Assembly: GCA_964007475.1 (NCBI GenBank)
Contig: OZ023273.1
Location: forward strand, 31,921,287 to 31,985,286
Direction of reading: 5' to 3'
DNA length: 64,000 bases
Source: Hybos culiciformis
Taxonomy: Eukaryota; Arthropoda; Insecta; Diptera; Hybotidae
The notes beneath the pieces are model-generated. The model was not told the DNA's origin. It saw nothing but the letters and a program-made list of their open reading frames with translations, and did no database searches. This document shows, in pieces, positions 49,201 through 64,000 of the stretch. The position numbers and the translations under genes are program-made. The stretch's first letter is position 1; each line of letters begins with the position of its first letter.

Positions 49201-52200
49201 CAATGATCTCAAATAATTTTTGTTTGCTATTTATCAAATTAATTTCTCTAAATAAAATATTGTAAAAAAAAAATGTTAAGCGCATTGAATTCTATCAAAG
49301 TGATGTTGAACCGCAAGTTCAACTGAAGCTAAAAATCAAAAAAGTATATCTATAAATTTTAACATTAACATGGTATTCATCATTTTACTTTGAATAGATT
49401 CATGTTAATTGATAGCCATTCAATTAAAATTTTTTTTTTCCTTCTATAAATAAAATAATGTATGTTGTTGTATAAATGAATAGTTTTAAAAAATTTATCG
49501 CCACATTATGTAACCTTTTACATAATTATATTTACAGTACATAGTCATGTATGTAGTAAATTGTATATTTATAAAGAAAGATAAAAATAGCTCCTTTAGT
49601 GAAAATTGGACGGTCAACAAACGTAACTGTTCAACAACAAATTCTATGTGAATAAATTCAAAATTGTTACTCTTGATACATTAAACTAGCAACGGGATTA
49701 ATCTAAAAAGTACGAAGTAAAAATTATTCTACTCCTACTCTTACAAGCTAACAAACGTAAGGAAAGTAAGTAAGGAAGATCTTGTAATTAAAATTATTGA
49801 GACTAGTTATGAAACTGACTGAATACAGGGATTCTTATCCTACACAAAGGTATAACACAACATATATCTTATTATATATTTTTGAACATTGATAGATTTG
49901 AAATCAAATACAAATTTATCCACTAATAAGAAAAAGAAAATTAACTAATTATCGTTTAAACATTAACTCGTCTAGGAAATAAATGCATGAATTAGTTATG
50001 CTTTTTGTTTCACTTCATTTTACACACAGATTTGATTATAATGAAAATTCATTTAATTTTCTATTTTGCACTAATTTTCTTTTGATCATTGTTGCATAAA
50101 TATAAAACAGAATTTGTAAATAATGAGTATCTTGTGGTTTTGTTTTGTTTAACGAGCGAATTAAAATTTTAAATGCGTGATTATTAGAAGTAGGTACTAC
50201 GCAAAATTTTATACAACGAAATATTTCTCATTTACTTTTGTTCTTAAAACACCGTAAATCCAATTCTTCGTTTCATTTAAATGTGCAATTGGGCGGATAG
50301 TAACTTAAGACATTTTTTTATCTCATATTTTGATAGTGTGTACTTTTATCTATATGGTACAAAAATTTGGTTACTGGCTTTATGATGGCTGCCACAAAAG
50401 TTTTTTTCAAAACCATCCGGTAATGAATTGGAAACCCTGTGCTGCAAAAAATTTTAAATTGATTATTTTTAAAAATAATATAAAAATGCAGTTTTAAAAT
50501 AAAAAAAAAAAAAATTTAAAAAATCTTTATTTTTTATATAGCTGTTAAACAATTTCTAATTTTTAGCGTTTTAAAGGTACCACCCCTATTAAGGTCAATG
50601 AAGAAATTTAATTTATTTGTAAGTTGTTTTGAGCAAAAAAAAAACAAATGCTCCGTTTTTATTATTTTTGTTTATTCTTTCAATATCATTTTCTTTAATA
50701 CCATCTGCAACAATTTTTCTTCAGGATGTGCATTTCTAGTCAATAAAATAAGATTTAATGACTTGTAAAAAATAATCTTGATGTTTTTCTGTATATATAA
50801 AAACAAAAAGAAAACTAAAATAAAATTATTTATTTACTCTATGTGTACATGATATACAAGTTATTCAATATGGTGTTGTTACGATAGACGTAATTTGTTT
50901 TTTTTTATTTTTCTTTTTCAATATTGGACACGAAGGAAAATGAATTAAGAAACTTGTTGTTTAAGTTCGACAAAACATTGCCATTAATATTTTAATAAAT
51001 CATTTGAAAGAAAGAAAATTATAAACATTCATTAAATAATTGAAATTTTTATTTATATCAAATTCGCTAGTTTTATTTATATCTATACATAATTTGAAAT
51101 TCTTAGAATATATTATATCATTACAATTTCATAAAATTTAATGAACCTTAAGTAAGTTCAATACATATTATCTTAGGATGAAAAATTTAAAATTTTACCT
51201 GCATCGGCAGTAGGTACTTGTAGAATAAACTGAATCTAATTAAATTTTTTTGTATGTTGTCAATATTATCTCAATATGATTTTTTTTAAAGCATTTTTAG
51301 TCTTTTTTATCCGTGTGAGTGACCTGGCCTCGATTTTAATGGTATACTAAAAAAAAATGTTCCTTAATATTTTTTTTTTAAATGTATTGGAAATATCTAT
51401 TCATGCATTGAAATTAATAAATTACCAGGTTTTATTAAACAACAAAATAAAATAAAATCTAAAGAAAAAAAAAATTTTATTTAAGTTTTTCTTTATGTAT
51501 ACATAGACTTAAAAAATCCATTATCTGAAGAAACTTTTACCTTTACCAGTCTTATACTGGAAAGCATATTTTGCTTTCTCTGTTAAGGTTTTTTTTTCAA
51601 ACAATATCTGCCATAATTTCTGGATGACTGAATTTAAATTATTGTTAAAAAAAATATATTTAAGCGCATAAAAATTTTAGCTTTTAATAACCTTAATTTT
51701 TAAGAGAAAACAATATTCTGTGGTATATAAAGTATTTATTAACATCGTATATTTTCGATAAATTGTTTTTTACGGATTCTTTGGAAAGCTTAAAAAACTT
51801 AAAGCTATACTTTAACTTATTATTACCATTAACGAATAAAAATATGGAATATTTTGAATGTTTTTTTGAGCTGATTTCATGTAAGCCTTAAATAAGTAAG
51901 CACATTGTCTTTATGGCCTTTGGATTTACAATGGCAAGGATTATGTATCTAAGTGGTGATCAAGATCTGATCAAGGACACAGAATCTGGTCATAGCAACT
52001 CAAAAAAAATTAATACACTTAATAATTAAAATAAAAACCAATTACTCAGAAACAAGGAGAAGGCTTGACAAATCTCTTACGAAAAAAAAAGTGCAGAAAT
52101 AAAAAAAGCATCGAATTGATACAATGATCTAATAGTTCGCAATATTAATATTTGCTTCTAGTCAACAGATAAATTATATATACATCGAACTTTCGCCATC

Positions 52201-53136
52201 AATCAAAGGACAAACATTAAACGGAATATAATAATGACAATTACTGTCTGTGATTTATTTGTCAGTATATTTGGTTAGAACACGTTAGATTTAGTATTTA
52301 GTTAGTATTAATTAATTGTGTTGTGCGTTATTTTTAAAGTTCTAAGCAAAGGTATAAGTTGATCCCGGTCTACGCATCTAATTATTAATACTAAAATAGT
52401 TGTTTTGGTGAGAACATATCTATAATCTTAAAGTTTAATTAAAGAAAACTTAAAAGTCCGTCCATATTTAAGACAATAAGCATAATACATATAGTTTTAC
52501 GTGTGTTATTGGAAATTTTCAGAAACAGACTTTCTTTCAGCAAATTTATAGTATTTTATAGCTAATCGACATAGCTAGTATTTTATAGTTAATTGACTAG
52601 TAAGCGCTCTCTCTGACAAAGTATAATTTAATTTAAAAAAAAAATATTATTCATAATTTATCGGAATAAATTAAAATATATATTAAGATTTATTTTTACA
52701 ATATTAAATTGGTTCAAATAGGAAATCTGTATAATAAAAATAAAAACAAAATGCAAATATTTTTGTGGTTTCAGATAAAAACTGGTCAATAAAAAAGTTG
52801 CGAATGGGCTATTTCTTTTCAGTTTATTTATTGCTAAAAAAAATAAATAAATAAAAGTGTTCTATACATAGGAATAAAAATAAAATTCGACTTTTATCAG
52901 GAAACTGAAATTTAAATGCAAATTCCAATAAAAGCCTCAGAAATTTTTATTTTAATTTCATGGTTCTATTTTAAAATCATTTGAATTAAAAAAACTAAAT
53001 CTCTTGATTGGCAAATATTTAATACAAACTTTATATTGGCACTATTAAAAGATCAATAAATAAATTGCGCCTCATTGAACTCCATAAAATGTTAATAAAA
53101 TCCAATAACGAAAACTTAATTTAATTAATATTATAA
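46222..53136. other. AT-rich stretch without a recognised gene
   Basis: No gene seen. A plus-strand open frame from the ATG at 48360 to 48668 (102 codons, hydrophobic) is the longest non-repetitive frame in the window, but it lacks a recognisable domain and has ordinary AT-rich composition. A 47-codon frame at 50354-50497 has unusual residue variety (GYWLYDGCHKSFF) but no recognised relatives. GC-richer patches lie at about 48770-48835 and 49042-49075, the second with a small hairpin gttgg/ccaac at 49044-49059. Confidence 0.6.
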
Positions 53137-53307
53137 TCTATGTGTCTCAAAAATCAACTATCCTGACAACTATTTACAATTCTAGAAAATTGGAGACACA
53201 TAGACATCTGAAGAATATTGTTTTTGGTTCTATTTCACCATTTATTACCTTTTTTTGGTGAAATACACTCAAAAATCAACTATCCTGCGTAAACTATTTA
53301 CAATTCT
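53137..53307. repeat. Direct repeats with two interleaved small hairpins
   Basis: ctcaaaaatcaactatcctg at 53146-53165 recurs at 53268-53287; both are followed by a-a-ctatttacaattct. Between them, tctatgtgtctc (53137-53148) is inverted at 53193-53204, and atttcacca (about 53232) is inverted as tggtgaaat (about 53256). This suggests a small rearranged mobile element or local duplication. Confidence 0.6.
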
Positions 53308-55400
53308 GCCAATCCCACACATTTTTAAAGAGACTCCCTAATGTGTATGTTTCAAAAAATTTTTCGACTTCGTCAGAATGTATATTTTTTTTCATAAACT
53401 TCTAACCCGCATGCATTAAATATCATTAAAGCTTAAAAAAATTTTTTAATTTAAATTTATGTTATACATACCATTAAAGTTTCACTCTACAATTACTTTT
53501 CGGTTTTTTAATAACATGGACAGTACACATTAAAAAAACCTTAAATTACTAAAGCTTTGGTTAATTATTTATTTAAAAAAAAAACTTTTTTGTAATTATG
53601 TTGGTTTTTCATAATTTTATTTTATTTATTTTAAAAAAAATGTGATCTGATGCTTGTCCATCAAATCTAATTAAAATTATTATATCACTTTATAGGTTAT
53701 GTTTCCTTATTTTGAGATATATACAACAGTTATAAAATAGTGTAAAATATATTCCCCTTTTTTTAATGTATTTATACATGCGTTTCAAATAATAATTCAA
53801 AGAAGATACGAATTAATAATCTGTTTATTAATTACTAGTTCCATTAAGATAAAAATCATAATTTCAGCATTTGTTTGATTTTAAAGCTTCAATTGCTAAA
53901 TTAAGTTAATTATCGTAAATTAGTAATTATCTTGTACACAAATATGAATTCCTAAATTTTGTGACCAGAAACATCCCTTATCTTCAATTTATATATATTT
54001 TTAGACAACAAAATAATTTTCTTTTTAATCTATGTGGTATACGAAAACTTGGTGTTAAATTTATATTGAAAAACATATTTTTAGCTTGACATCATGTTTT
54101 GTGGGCATTTGTTTAATATTATTTTAATTGTTTAAATAATTTAAAATTATACAGAAACGAAATATAATTTGGGTCATTAATTATTTTCTTATTATTGAAA
54201 ACATAAAAAAAAATTAAATAAATAAACCTTCTAATAAGGATGGATAAATGGTACAGAGAAAGTGAAAAAATGGATATTTAATTATACTGCTAGTCAGTCA
54301 AGTAAAACTTTCATTAATTTATTTGATCTTCAAAATGAAAATTTAATAAAAAAAAAAAAAAATTTAATAAAAAATATATGTACTTCAGTTAAATGAAAAT
54401 AAATTTAATATATTTCAAGTACGTGTAATGTTTTATCTTTTCAATTAGAATGTTCTGGAAAATGTTCTATTTTGATAATTCTTAATTTTAATTAAATTGA
54501 AAACCAGCTACACAAGTGTGTTGGGTTAGATCGAAATTTAGAAGATCATAGAATTATGAAAAAAGTTTTTTAACGACTTTTAATAAAGATTTAATTATTG
54601 TTTTTTTCAAAATTATCTAATATAAATGGTATTAAAGTCAAAAATTTAAAGCCTTAAATCACTAAGGCTTGGTAAATTATGTATTAAAAAAGATGAAGTA
54701 AATTGAAAAAATTCAGAGCTTTCATCAAAAAAAAATTTAAGTTATTAAAAATACTGAATATTAATCGTAAATTTGACATAACTATATCACGAAAAATTGA
54801 CCACTGAAAACCCCTAAAACTACATAAAATCCAAACCGTATAACAAACATACATTTTGAATTATATATTATTATCTGACGTTATTTCAATCTACATAATT
54901 TACGGCATAACTATTAAGATTTTCTAAAAAAGTACAGACTGCTTAAGGGTTCAAAATTAAAAAAAAAACTAGTTATAGTTTGGAATAGAGTTTTTCTGAA
55001 GCAAAGATGTTAGATAGTGTCTTCCAAACCACAATCCTTCAAAAAAAAAAAAAAACGATAAATTAATAATTAATAAATTAAACACAAACAACTTTTTGTA
55101 AACATAATTTTTTTTCCGGGTTTTGTATTTTAATGAAACTTTTGTTTCCATTTTTAAATTAACATTTTTGTTTTTTAATTAGTCATATTTTCATTTTAAG
55201 CACAAATATTTTTTTCCAATTCAGTAAGTAATGTAAATAAAATTTATTGTTCAGAAGCATTCTCTCTCCTTCGTTTTTTAATGAACCCTTAAAGACTGTA
55301 AGATTTTTTTTTATCTTTATTTTTTGTTATTTATTTTGAAAATTATGTTTTAACTTAACTATATGTATTACACCCACACTACGCAGGAAAAAAAAAAAAA

Positions 55401-55422
55401 TAATAATAATAATAATAATAAT
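55401..55422 (+). repeat. Trinucleotide microsatellite (taa)n
   Basis: About seven units of taa, preceded by an A run. Confidence 0.9.
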
Positions 55423-58400
55423 ACGTGAAAAACTGAAAGATAGATAAAATTCTCATTTTATTAATTTTTATTATTTGGCAGCAATCTTAATTACAATACC
55501 ACATTATTTATAAAAAAAAATTTTGTCACTTTGCCAAAGCAAATTGAATTGGTAGGCATTATGCTAGAAGCTCTTTTAATTTAGAAATATTACAATTCTT
55601 AATGTATATGAGTAAATTTAAATAATAATTTTTGCACCTGAAGGTAATGTGCATTTTGTGTATAATTTTTTGAACATATTTACATAATATTTGCCAAACT
55701 CTTAAGTTATTTGTTGTTCTAGAATTTTTGTATTCATTTTATGTAGGGCATAAAAAATAATGTGTTCGTATTACAAAAGCTTTCTGTTTGTTCGATAAAC
55801 AGAACATACATATATCGATATAATGCACAATATAAAATGAATATTGAATCATAATAAAAATTTAAGGATTAAGGATATTTATTTATTATACTTATCTACT
55901 ATATATAAGGATTTTAACTTATGTACATTATAATTTTTAATAAAATAAAATATAGTGATATTCTTGTTTTTCTTTTATAAATATAATAATCTATGTTAGA
56001 GATAAGTCAAAAAATAAAATCACATTGATGTACAATTTTTCGTATAGAAAAAGTTCAGAGAGAAAAATCATACAAAGTTCTTGCAACTATTGTAATACAG
56101 CATTTGGATTAGATTTTTTAAGAAATTGTGACAAAAAATAAAGCAAGTATTGCTGTTATTTTCAATTCTATTGGACCATTTATAACTCCTGTAAACATTA
56201 AGTAGTATAAACTTTTAACGCGGTGGTTATTATATAATAATATTTTAAATTAACTCAATTACTGCATTTTCGTGAGCATTTAAAAATGAACCTATAGGTA
56301 TGCATTTAAACAAAATAATTGGTTCGGTATATTAAAATATTTTTATTGGGTCATTCTAAAATGAGAAGTGGATGGTATATAGCCGTCAAAAATTTAAGGG
56401 ATTTCTATATTGTATGCATATTATATGTATTAATATTTTGTCCTCATTTGACATTTTTTATTGTCATCAACAAAAAAGGATTTACACATTTTTTTATATA
56501 TTTTTATATTACTTTTTGCTTGACAAAAAAAAAAATAAAAATTTTATAAAATGAGTGATTGTTTGCTATTTCCATACTGCATTATAATTAAATAAAACTG
56601 GTACTTCACATTAAAAAATGTTTGATTGTTATAGACAGTAACTGCATGATAGTTAGTTTATAGTTTTATTATAATAATATTTTCATCTTCTGTATTGTAA
56701 AATGAAATTAAAAGGATAAAGAAATATAATTCATAATCCTTAACTATAGAAACTATTATTATGTTAGAGCATTCGAATTTTTATTATAATTATTTTAGAG
56801 AGAACTTAAATTTACCACCTTTAGATCTTATTGAAAACATATTCTGTGTATTTGCATAACAATAAATTTGAGAGATACTTATTGACGAGAAGTTTGTATG
56901 TTATAAAGGAATGTGAATGGATTATTAATTAAGTGTGAAATATAAATGTAATATTTTAAATTTAAGATTGAATGGGAGAAAAGTTTCTTATTTTTGTGTT
57001 ACTGCACGTTGAAAATTCGTTAAAATTTTTGTATAAGTGACTTTGAGGCAAATGTCTTAAAATGGAATATAATTCTGTGATAGTCCTTAGTTAAAGTCAA
57101 TTATTATAAACTCAAACTGTGATCAATCAAATTTTTTTTCCAAAAGTTAGAACGTATATTATAATTTGCAAATTGAATAAATGAAATTCTATATTATAAT
57201 TTTATAATATAACCACATTGGTGCGGAAATATTGTGCCACATTCTTACTTGAATCGCGAAATATCATTGCACAAGCACTTATTTTTATTTTAACATTTAG
57301 AAGTCAACATCATAATGCTGGTATATTATGTTTATATCAATTTGGTACATGTAATCGATATAAATTGAATCCAAAGATAATAAATTGTGTAAAATGTTCA
57401 AAAAAATTTATTTCAATATGGAAAAAAATGTTTTTGAAATAAATTTTCATTTTTATGTCAAATTTGTAGAAATATAATTGAGTACTTTACTATTATTTGA
57501 TTTTTATTGAAAATTTATTAATTTTTAATAAAAAATATGTAATGCATGTACAAATTTTTTTTACTGACAAAAATAAATTCAATTTTAATTGAAAAATCTC
57601 AATATATTAAATTTACATTCATTTCATTATTAATTTATTTTATTTGTATTTATGTTTAATACATAATATTTGTTTTAAAATAATATTTTAAATTAAATGA
57701 TCATGTTTTGTTAGACAAAAATTTTATGTTTATTATATTTTGAACAAAAAAAAAAGACTAGTTAGAATACAAAAAAAAATAAATAAATAAAAAAAATTTT
57801 AAACACGATTTTATTATTTAAATATGTACTAAAAAGTAGAAAATAAACTCAGTACACTATCCGAATGCTAGAAAATATATTTTTTAACTTGGGATTTACA
57901 TTGGATGTTTTTGAAGATTTTTTCGAGGATGTTTTGAATGTGTGTGTAAAAATTGTGTAAAACATTTAGTATAAACGCCACGTTATGTTAGAAAATTTGT
58001 TGACATGCATAAAAATTAAAACAAATATTCCATAATTTATTTTACTTGTTTTTATAGTTTATACTTTTAGAATAATAGTGTTTGGAAATGGATTATTATT
58101 AAGCTTCTTAAGTTTTGTAGAAAAAACTTCATCACTGCTCAAAAATATATAAATGAAATATTTTGACATAATAATTCTAAAAGACACTTTCTTAATTCAT
58201 ATTCATCTTAATTATTGTAATCTATTCGAATCGAAAAATTTCTAAAAATGGACTACATACATTTTCATCAGTTTGTCAATTCATATTAATTTGTAAATTT
58301 ACTATTTTGGAAAAATTATAAATCAAACAAACCAATAATAATTTAAAGTTGCTTACATAAGAAGTAGCGCTCTTATTTAAATTCATTTTGTTAGCATTAC

Positions 58401-59027
58401 AACTAAATATACACACTTTATTGTAATAAAAATAAAAGATGAAAATAAAAAAGCAAAACATAATAATGTGAAAGGATTTTTTTTTTTATAGTTTTCTGGT
58501 TCTATGCCAAAAGGATCAAAACATAAATACTTTTGAATTAAAAGCCAAACATAAAATGTATAGTGATTTCTTAGTATTATAGTACTATTGCTTTTAAGTG
58601 TTAACTTTTTCTGTTTTATGCCATGTATAGAATAAATTAATAGCATCACTGAAAATGAAAAATGAACATACAATTTATTTTATTTTCTACCGAAGCTTTT
58701 AAAAAATTTTCGTGCCAATATATTTATTAATGCAATAGAAATATACTATAGTTACGAAACTCAAAATCTGCAACCTTTGATGAACGATTTTTACATAACT
58801 CAATTATTTCTGTACAATTATAAATATGTACATTTAAGTAGGAACCTTAATACAATCAAAAATTAAAATATTCAAATTAGTGGGTTAGAAATATGAAATT
58901 AATACAATATAAATTTCAAATTAAAAAAATTTAAAAATTTCATAAAATATTTTAATCGTATAGAAATATGCTTTAGGTATAAAAATGTACTTATTTGAAT
59001 AATTTAATTTTAAATATTTGGAAAACA

Positions 59028-59033
<6 letters not shown>

Positions 59034-59059
<26 letters not shown>
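59034..59059. repeat. Dinucleotide microsatellite (at)13
   Basis: Uninterrupted alternating at over 26 bp. Confidence 0.9.
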
Positions 59060-62000
59060 TCTTTGATACTTTTAGAAACAACCTAACACTTCTATTATTA
59101 TTCCCTTCGAGGATTTTTAAATCAAAAACATTTGGCTTTTTAATATTAAAAATTTTCACATGAACATAGAAACCACCATCATATTCTTAATAAATGTTTA
59201 TCTGATAAAAAAATAAGAAAATTATTTTTCAAAAAATAAAATAAGAACGAATATCCTTTTTTTGTAGTCCTAACCTACATCAAATATTTAGCCTTGGGAA
59301 AAGTTTCGACGGACACCTAGAAAATAAACGTAAAAAAAAAAGAATTCAATCAGTGAAATTCCTTAAGTGATAAAATAGACCATCAGAGGTGTATAATACC
59401 TATAGGTATATGTTTTGGGATATACAAATTGTTTTTGGCAAGGACTTTTTTTTCACGTTAACATTTTTATTTTATAAATATGACAAAGTCTTCACTATTA
59501 TATTCAATTATTCAAAATTATACTATATTATGCAGAATAAAATTCATAATTTTTTTTTCGTATGAAGTCTGTGGTATTTGTTTCGTGAATTAAATGTCTT
59601 AAAGCTGATTTTTTCTACTTTTAATTTTAGTATGAAGCAGTAGTGTTATTATGGAATGAAATTGCAAAAAAAAATTATATTGTTTTTAAAAAACAAATTT
59701 GTCATTTGTAGTATTTTAATTCTAGACTTAATTGCGTTTGTTTTTTTTTTAACAGAGCTCAAGCAACTTTTGTTAGTTATACATTGAAAAATATCTCATA
59801 ATACTCTATAGAAAAGTACTTGGTTAGCAATTTTTTCGCCATAAAATATTGTGTCAAACTCTCTAAAAAAACAGAAAAAAAAAAAACCAACATGAAACTC
59901 ATCCAGATCACATGTTAATAATAACTATCTGGAATTTAACTTCTTTTTTTTTTCCAAATAAACAGAATTTTAATTTTTTTTTTCATCTAACTTTACTAAA
60001 CGAAAATTGAAGAGATTTTCATAGCAATTGCGCATTTCATATTGGGTGGATTTGTATAATAATACGATATGAAAATATAAAAAAAATTTTATATTATATG
60101 GAACACTATATGTATTATATATGTATCTGGGAAATTATTTAGGTACATGAATCTGTAGGAACTACATAAAAAATATTTCGCATAAAATAAATGTCCTTTT
60201 TAAATTCATGGAAAATTTAATTTGAACTAAAGGAAATAATTTTCTTGATTTAAAAGTTTAAGCATTCTTCTCATTGTTTCCTTTCAATCGTCTCAGTTTC
60301 TATTGAAATATTAATAAGAATTGTTATTATTATATAGGTATATTTATTGAAGGTATGCAAAAAAAAAATTATAGCCTTTTACCAAAATATAATTATTTTT
60401 GTCGATGATTTTTCTTAAATGTTAAGAATAACTAATTATAGTGTAAATTTACACTTCTGTGTAACAAAAAGTTTAAGGATATAAAAAAATATGTATACGT
60501 GCATGATACATGATATATATGTAGAAGAAAATTATTATTTACGTTCATAGATGATATAATTTTATTTAAAATTTAATTTTTTTTTCCATATACAATGATT
60601 GCTGAAATTTATTATACCTCTTTTTATTATTTATGAATTTCTAACCTTTATATGAATTATTAACATTTAGAATAAAAGTTCAATAATATATATGAAAATT
60701 ATAATTTTACCATAACATTTCCAGTGATAGATTTAATAATGGCTTACACTGTTTTCATAGTATAGTATTTGTTATTATTAATTATAAAATTATTTTAATT
60801 TTAATTTATATTTTATTAATTTTTGATTTTCGGTTATGTGGTTTATATTTTATTAATTTTTTTTACTTCTTTTATTTTATAATAATAACAAGTAAAATAT
60901 TATTTATTCAGAATAGGAATAATGCAAAATGTATTTGGGAAGCAGGCCTTATGACTTGTCAAATAGAAAAAAAAAACAATGCCGAGCTCAACGTGTATTA
61001 AACAAGAAGTTATACAATATGATATAATGTCGAAAATATTGTAGTTTATATATATATATATTTTTATATTATGTTTTTGTGTTTAAATTTAGATTTTTCT
61101 CATACTTGTACTATATAAGTTTTAAAAAAAAAATTATGTAAAAGTTTTCAGACACATTTAGCCTAATAATATAAAACTCATTTATCAGAAAATGAGGAGT
61201 ATAGGATAATTTTTAATAGATTTTTGATTTGTTAAAAAAAAAAAAACTTAAAATGATTTTCTTTTAAAAATTAATGATTGCGAAAAAAAAGTTTTCCAGA
61301 CTTCTATAATTTGAATTTTTATTTTGAAGAAAAAAAGGTAACAATATCAAAAACATTTGAAGATAAATTTGAAGTGATGCATGTTTGAGAAGAATATAAA
61401 TTATGATAATTGAAAATTATGTATAACTTTATTGGAATTGCGGACAAGAAAAGAAATAAAATAATTAAAACTTCATTACATTACTATTTAAGTTTAAGAT
61501 TTTTTGTTCTCATTATCGTTTTCATATAATTTAAAGTGGACAATAATTAGTGCTCTAACCTACCCCCATTTTGAATGAATTAACATGAAAACATTCATAA
61601 AATATTTTTTAAATCGATTCCATTTCAATAAATTGAAGAATTTTTTTTTTTTTTTCAACTTTTTTTGTACTTGTACTACATTTCCTTTCTCTGTTTTCTT
61701 TTCTTTTGTTAATTTGAGACGTATAAGAGACATTTTCGACAAAAATTAAATAAAATGATGATTGGAGATAAATATTGGAAGAAAGAAATTTTGTAAAATC
61801 TTAATGACAATTATTTGTTATAGTTCACAAAATAAAATGGAAGAAAACAGTATTATTAAAAAAAATATTCATGCAAATAAGTCCTTTCCACAAATTATGT
61901 TTGCTATTTTCTCAGCACAATATAATTTTCCAGACCTGACGAACAAACGACAATATTTTTTTGTACTTTTTGTACCATATAGCTATCTTTTTGTACCATA

Positions 62001-64000
62001 ATTAAATATAAATAATTACATGTAACGTAAATAAAAAAAAAACCAAAATTGAATTAATGCTAGAAAGATCAATTGTTTGTCTTGATTTTCCATTTTCGAA
62101 CTATTATTAGTATATTCACATACACTGTTTAGATATATTTAAATATAATGAATCATATTTTAAAAAATTTTAAAATTTTACTTAATTACTGAAATATCTT
62201 CCAAATTCTGTTTTATTTTTCTGTATTTTATTTTCTTGTTTTCATTTTTCATGATTGACTGACATCGTTAATTTTATGTAGCAAAAACAATGTTAAGAGG
62301 ATGATTTTTTGGTCTGAGTTTTTATCCTTACAAAATTTTTTTTTTTTTTTTTTTCACATTCTATGATGATTATGACATAAAGTTATAATATTTTCATTTA
62401 TACATTATTTTTCATGATAAAGACAAATAGAAAAAAAAAAAGGAGAAAAATTCCTTGAGAAAATGAATAATTTTGGGGGCTGGAGATTCTTCTTGTTAAT
62501 GAATTTTTATGTTATCTTATAAAAAACAAAAAATTGTGTTTTGAATAAAATATGAGAAAACATTATAAAGTGTTAGATAAAATTAAAATATTTAAAAAAT
62601 TCTTTTTAAAAAAAAAAAGAAATGTCGAATGTTTTGTTACATTTCACATTATGCGGTTAAAGTATGAGATAAATAATTAAAGAAAACTTGTACATGTATT
62701 CATATATCATGATTTTCTATAAATTTGAAAATGTATACCTTATAAAGACCAAATTGATCCTTTTTAAAAATAACGTTACAAAATTGACGTTGATGTTGTT
62801 ATTGTTTCACTTAATTCTTTTTAACATAAAGTCAAATATAACGTTGTAATTAATATTTAAAAGAGAGTAAATAATTAATCTAAAAAAATATTACACTTTT
62901 AGAGTTAACAAATTTTGCAAAGAAAGCCCAATTTTTTGTACTATGTAAAGATGGACACTCCTACAGGTTGACAGAATTGAAAAACCATTGATTGTGAAAA
63001 CAGTAAAAAATCACAAAATCATAAATTAAACTTTGAAATGTTTTGAATAAAAAAAAAGAAGGAAATCACAAACATTCTTAAGCACTTAGGCAATGTGTGC
63101 TTTGTAAAGCAATTAATAAAACAAATTGAGGACATTAGAAAATATTTTTTCATATTAAGAGTAAATAAATATATAAGCCAATTATACATATAAATATAGA
63201 ATTATTTTATTTTAGCAAATATAAAGTAGGTATATTTTTCTTAAAGCTTTTATTTTATTTTTTTTTTTTAAATTGCAATATTTATATAATATTTTTCCAA
63301 GTCAAGGATTTGTTTGCCTTAATCGAGGAAAAAAATATATATAATATATATACATATAAATCAAATAAGCATTAAAATTTTGAGGACAATTTAAAAAATG
63401 ATATAATCAGCTGGATATCAATTCTCATTTGAAACTCTACATGAAATGCACTTTGAACTACATTTTTTTTTTTTTTTTAATATTTTCTTGAATTTTAGTT
63501 TTGCTTAAATATTTTTTTTTTGTACACTTAGTTGAACATTTTATACATACGTGTACATATATACTAGATATATTTATATAAATTTTATTTATATATCTTA
63601 AATACTTAAAAAAAAAATAAAAACAAAAAAAAAATCTATATAACTATAAATTAATTCTAAGTATAAGAATATTGCAGAACGTTAATCAGGTTTTTAGAAC
63701 AAGCAAAAATGTCATAGATATTAAGCAATGTGCAATGTTAGAAATATATTTTTCTATATAATATATAATTATTTATATCTGTATATATATGTATCAGTTT
63801 ATTGTACACAAAATTTTTTTTTATATTAAGTACAATTTATATACTATCGTACATAAATATATATTTATATATGTATAATACAAAGTTAAAAGTACAAAAT
63901 TTTAATGAAGCAAATATTTGAAAAAAATAAATAAAAATAAATAAAAGAACATAAAAAATGTAGTTACTAGTTATAATATATGAAGCATTAAAACATTGTT

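Larger units (their letters stand above)
53308..64000. other. AT-rich stretch without a recognised gene
   Basis: About 10.7 kb with long A and T runs, short open frames and no transposon ends or RNA genes that I can support. Two simple-sequence tracts are listed separately. Confidence 0.7.

Overview
The window looks like non-coding DNA from a eukaryotic, very probably insect (plausibly dipteran), genome. By eye about four fifths of the bases are A or T, with homopolymer runs throughout. There is no operon structure, no ribosome binding sites and no sustained coding sequence. The recognisable content is transposable-element debris: a LINE, a hAT family, a Tc1/mariner-type MITE, a foldback/Mutator-like element, a PIF/Harbinger-like MITE and a tRNA-headed A-tailed insert. 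It also holds satellite-like arrays. I find no intact host gene. The window could be intergenic or inside a very long intron; the sequence alone does not decide this.

Layout. 1-5107: AT-rich, no gene. 5108-5869: terminal-inverted-repeat element carrying a tRNA-like sequence with an A-rich tail. 7642-8436: complete non-autonomous hAT element with a perfect 8-bp target duplication. 8445-23451: about 15 kb with almost nothing recognisable. 23452-23895: MITE with long arms flanked by TA. 25317-25455 (minus): C-terminal scrap of a Tc/IS630-type transposase. 30483-32140: 5'-truncated, frameshifted LINE with an A tail. 34164-34349: perfect-stemmed hairpin. 34366-35776: four roughly 100-110-bp satellite units, the second interrupted by a nearly 1-kb 12-bp minisatellite. 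36635-41030: the densest part, with a short tandem repeat, a hAT element in two pieces, a foldback element with 9-bp target duplications, a Harbinger-like MITE and a foldback nested inside the hAT. 45419-46221: long hairpin followed by five 62-bp repeats that each end in a splice-acceptor-like sequence. 46222-64000: AT-rich, with only short repeats.

Main results. (1) The hAT pieces at 36792-36914 and 39951-41022 share a 22-bp overlap, are truncated at complementary points, and abut the same palindromic 8-mer. They read as one element broken by an inversion of about 3.1 kb, whose breakpoints can be placed to within tens of bases. (2) The 62-bp array is a row of five near-identical branch-site, polypyrimidine and AG modules. 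(3) The 5.1-5.9 kb element joins a Pol III-type tRNA head and A-rich tail to terminal inverted repeats. All functional readings are inference; boundaries and repeat relations were read directly from the sequence by eye.
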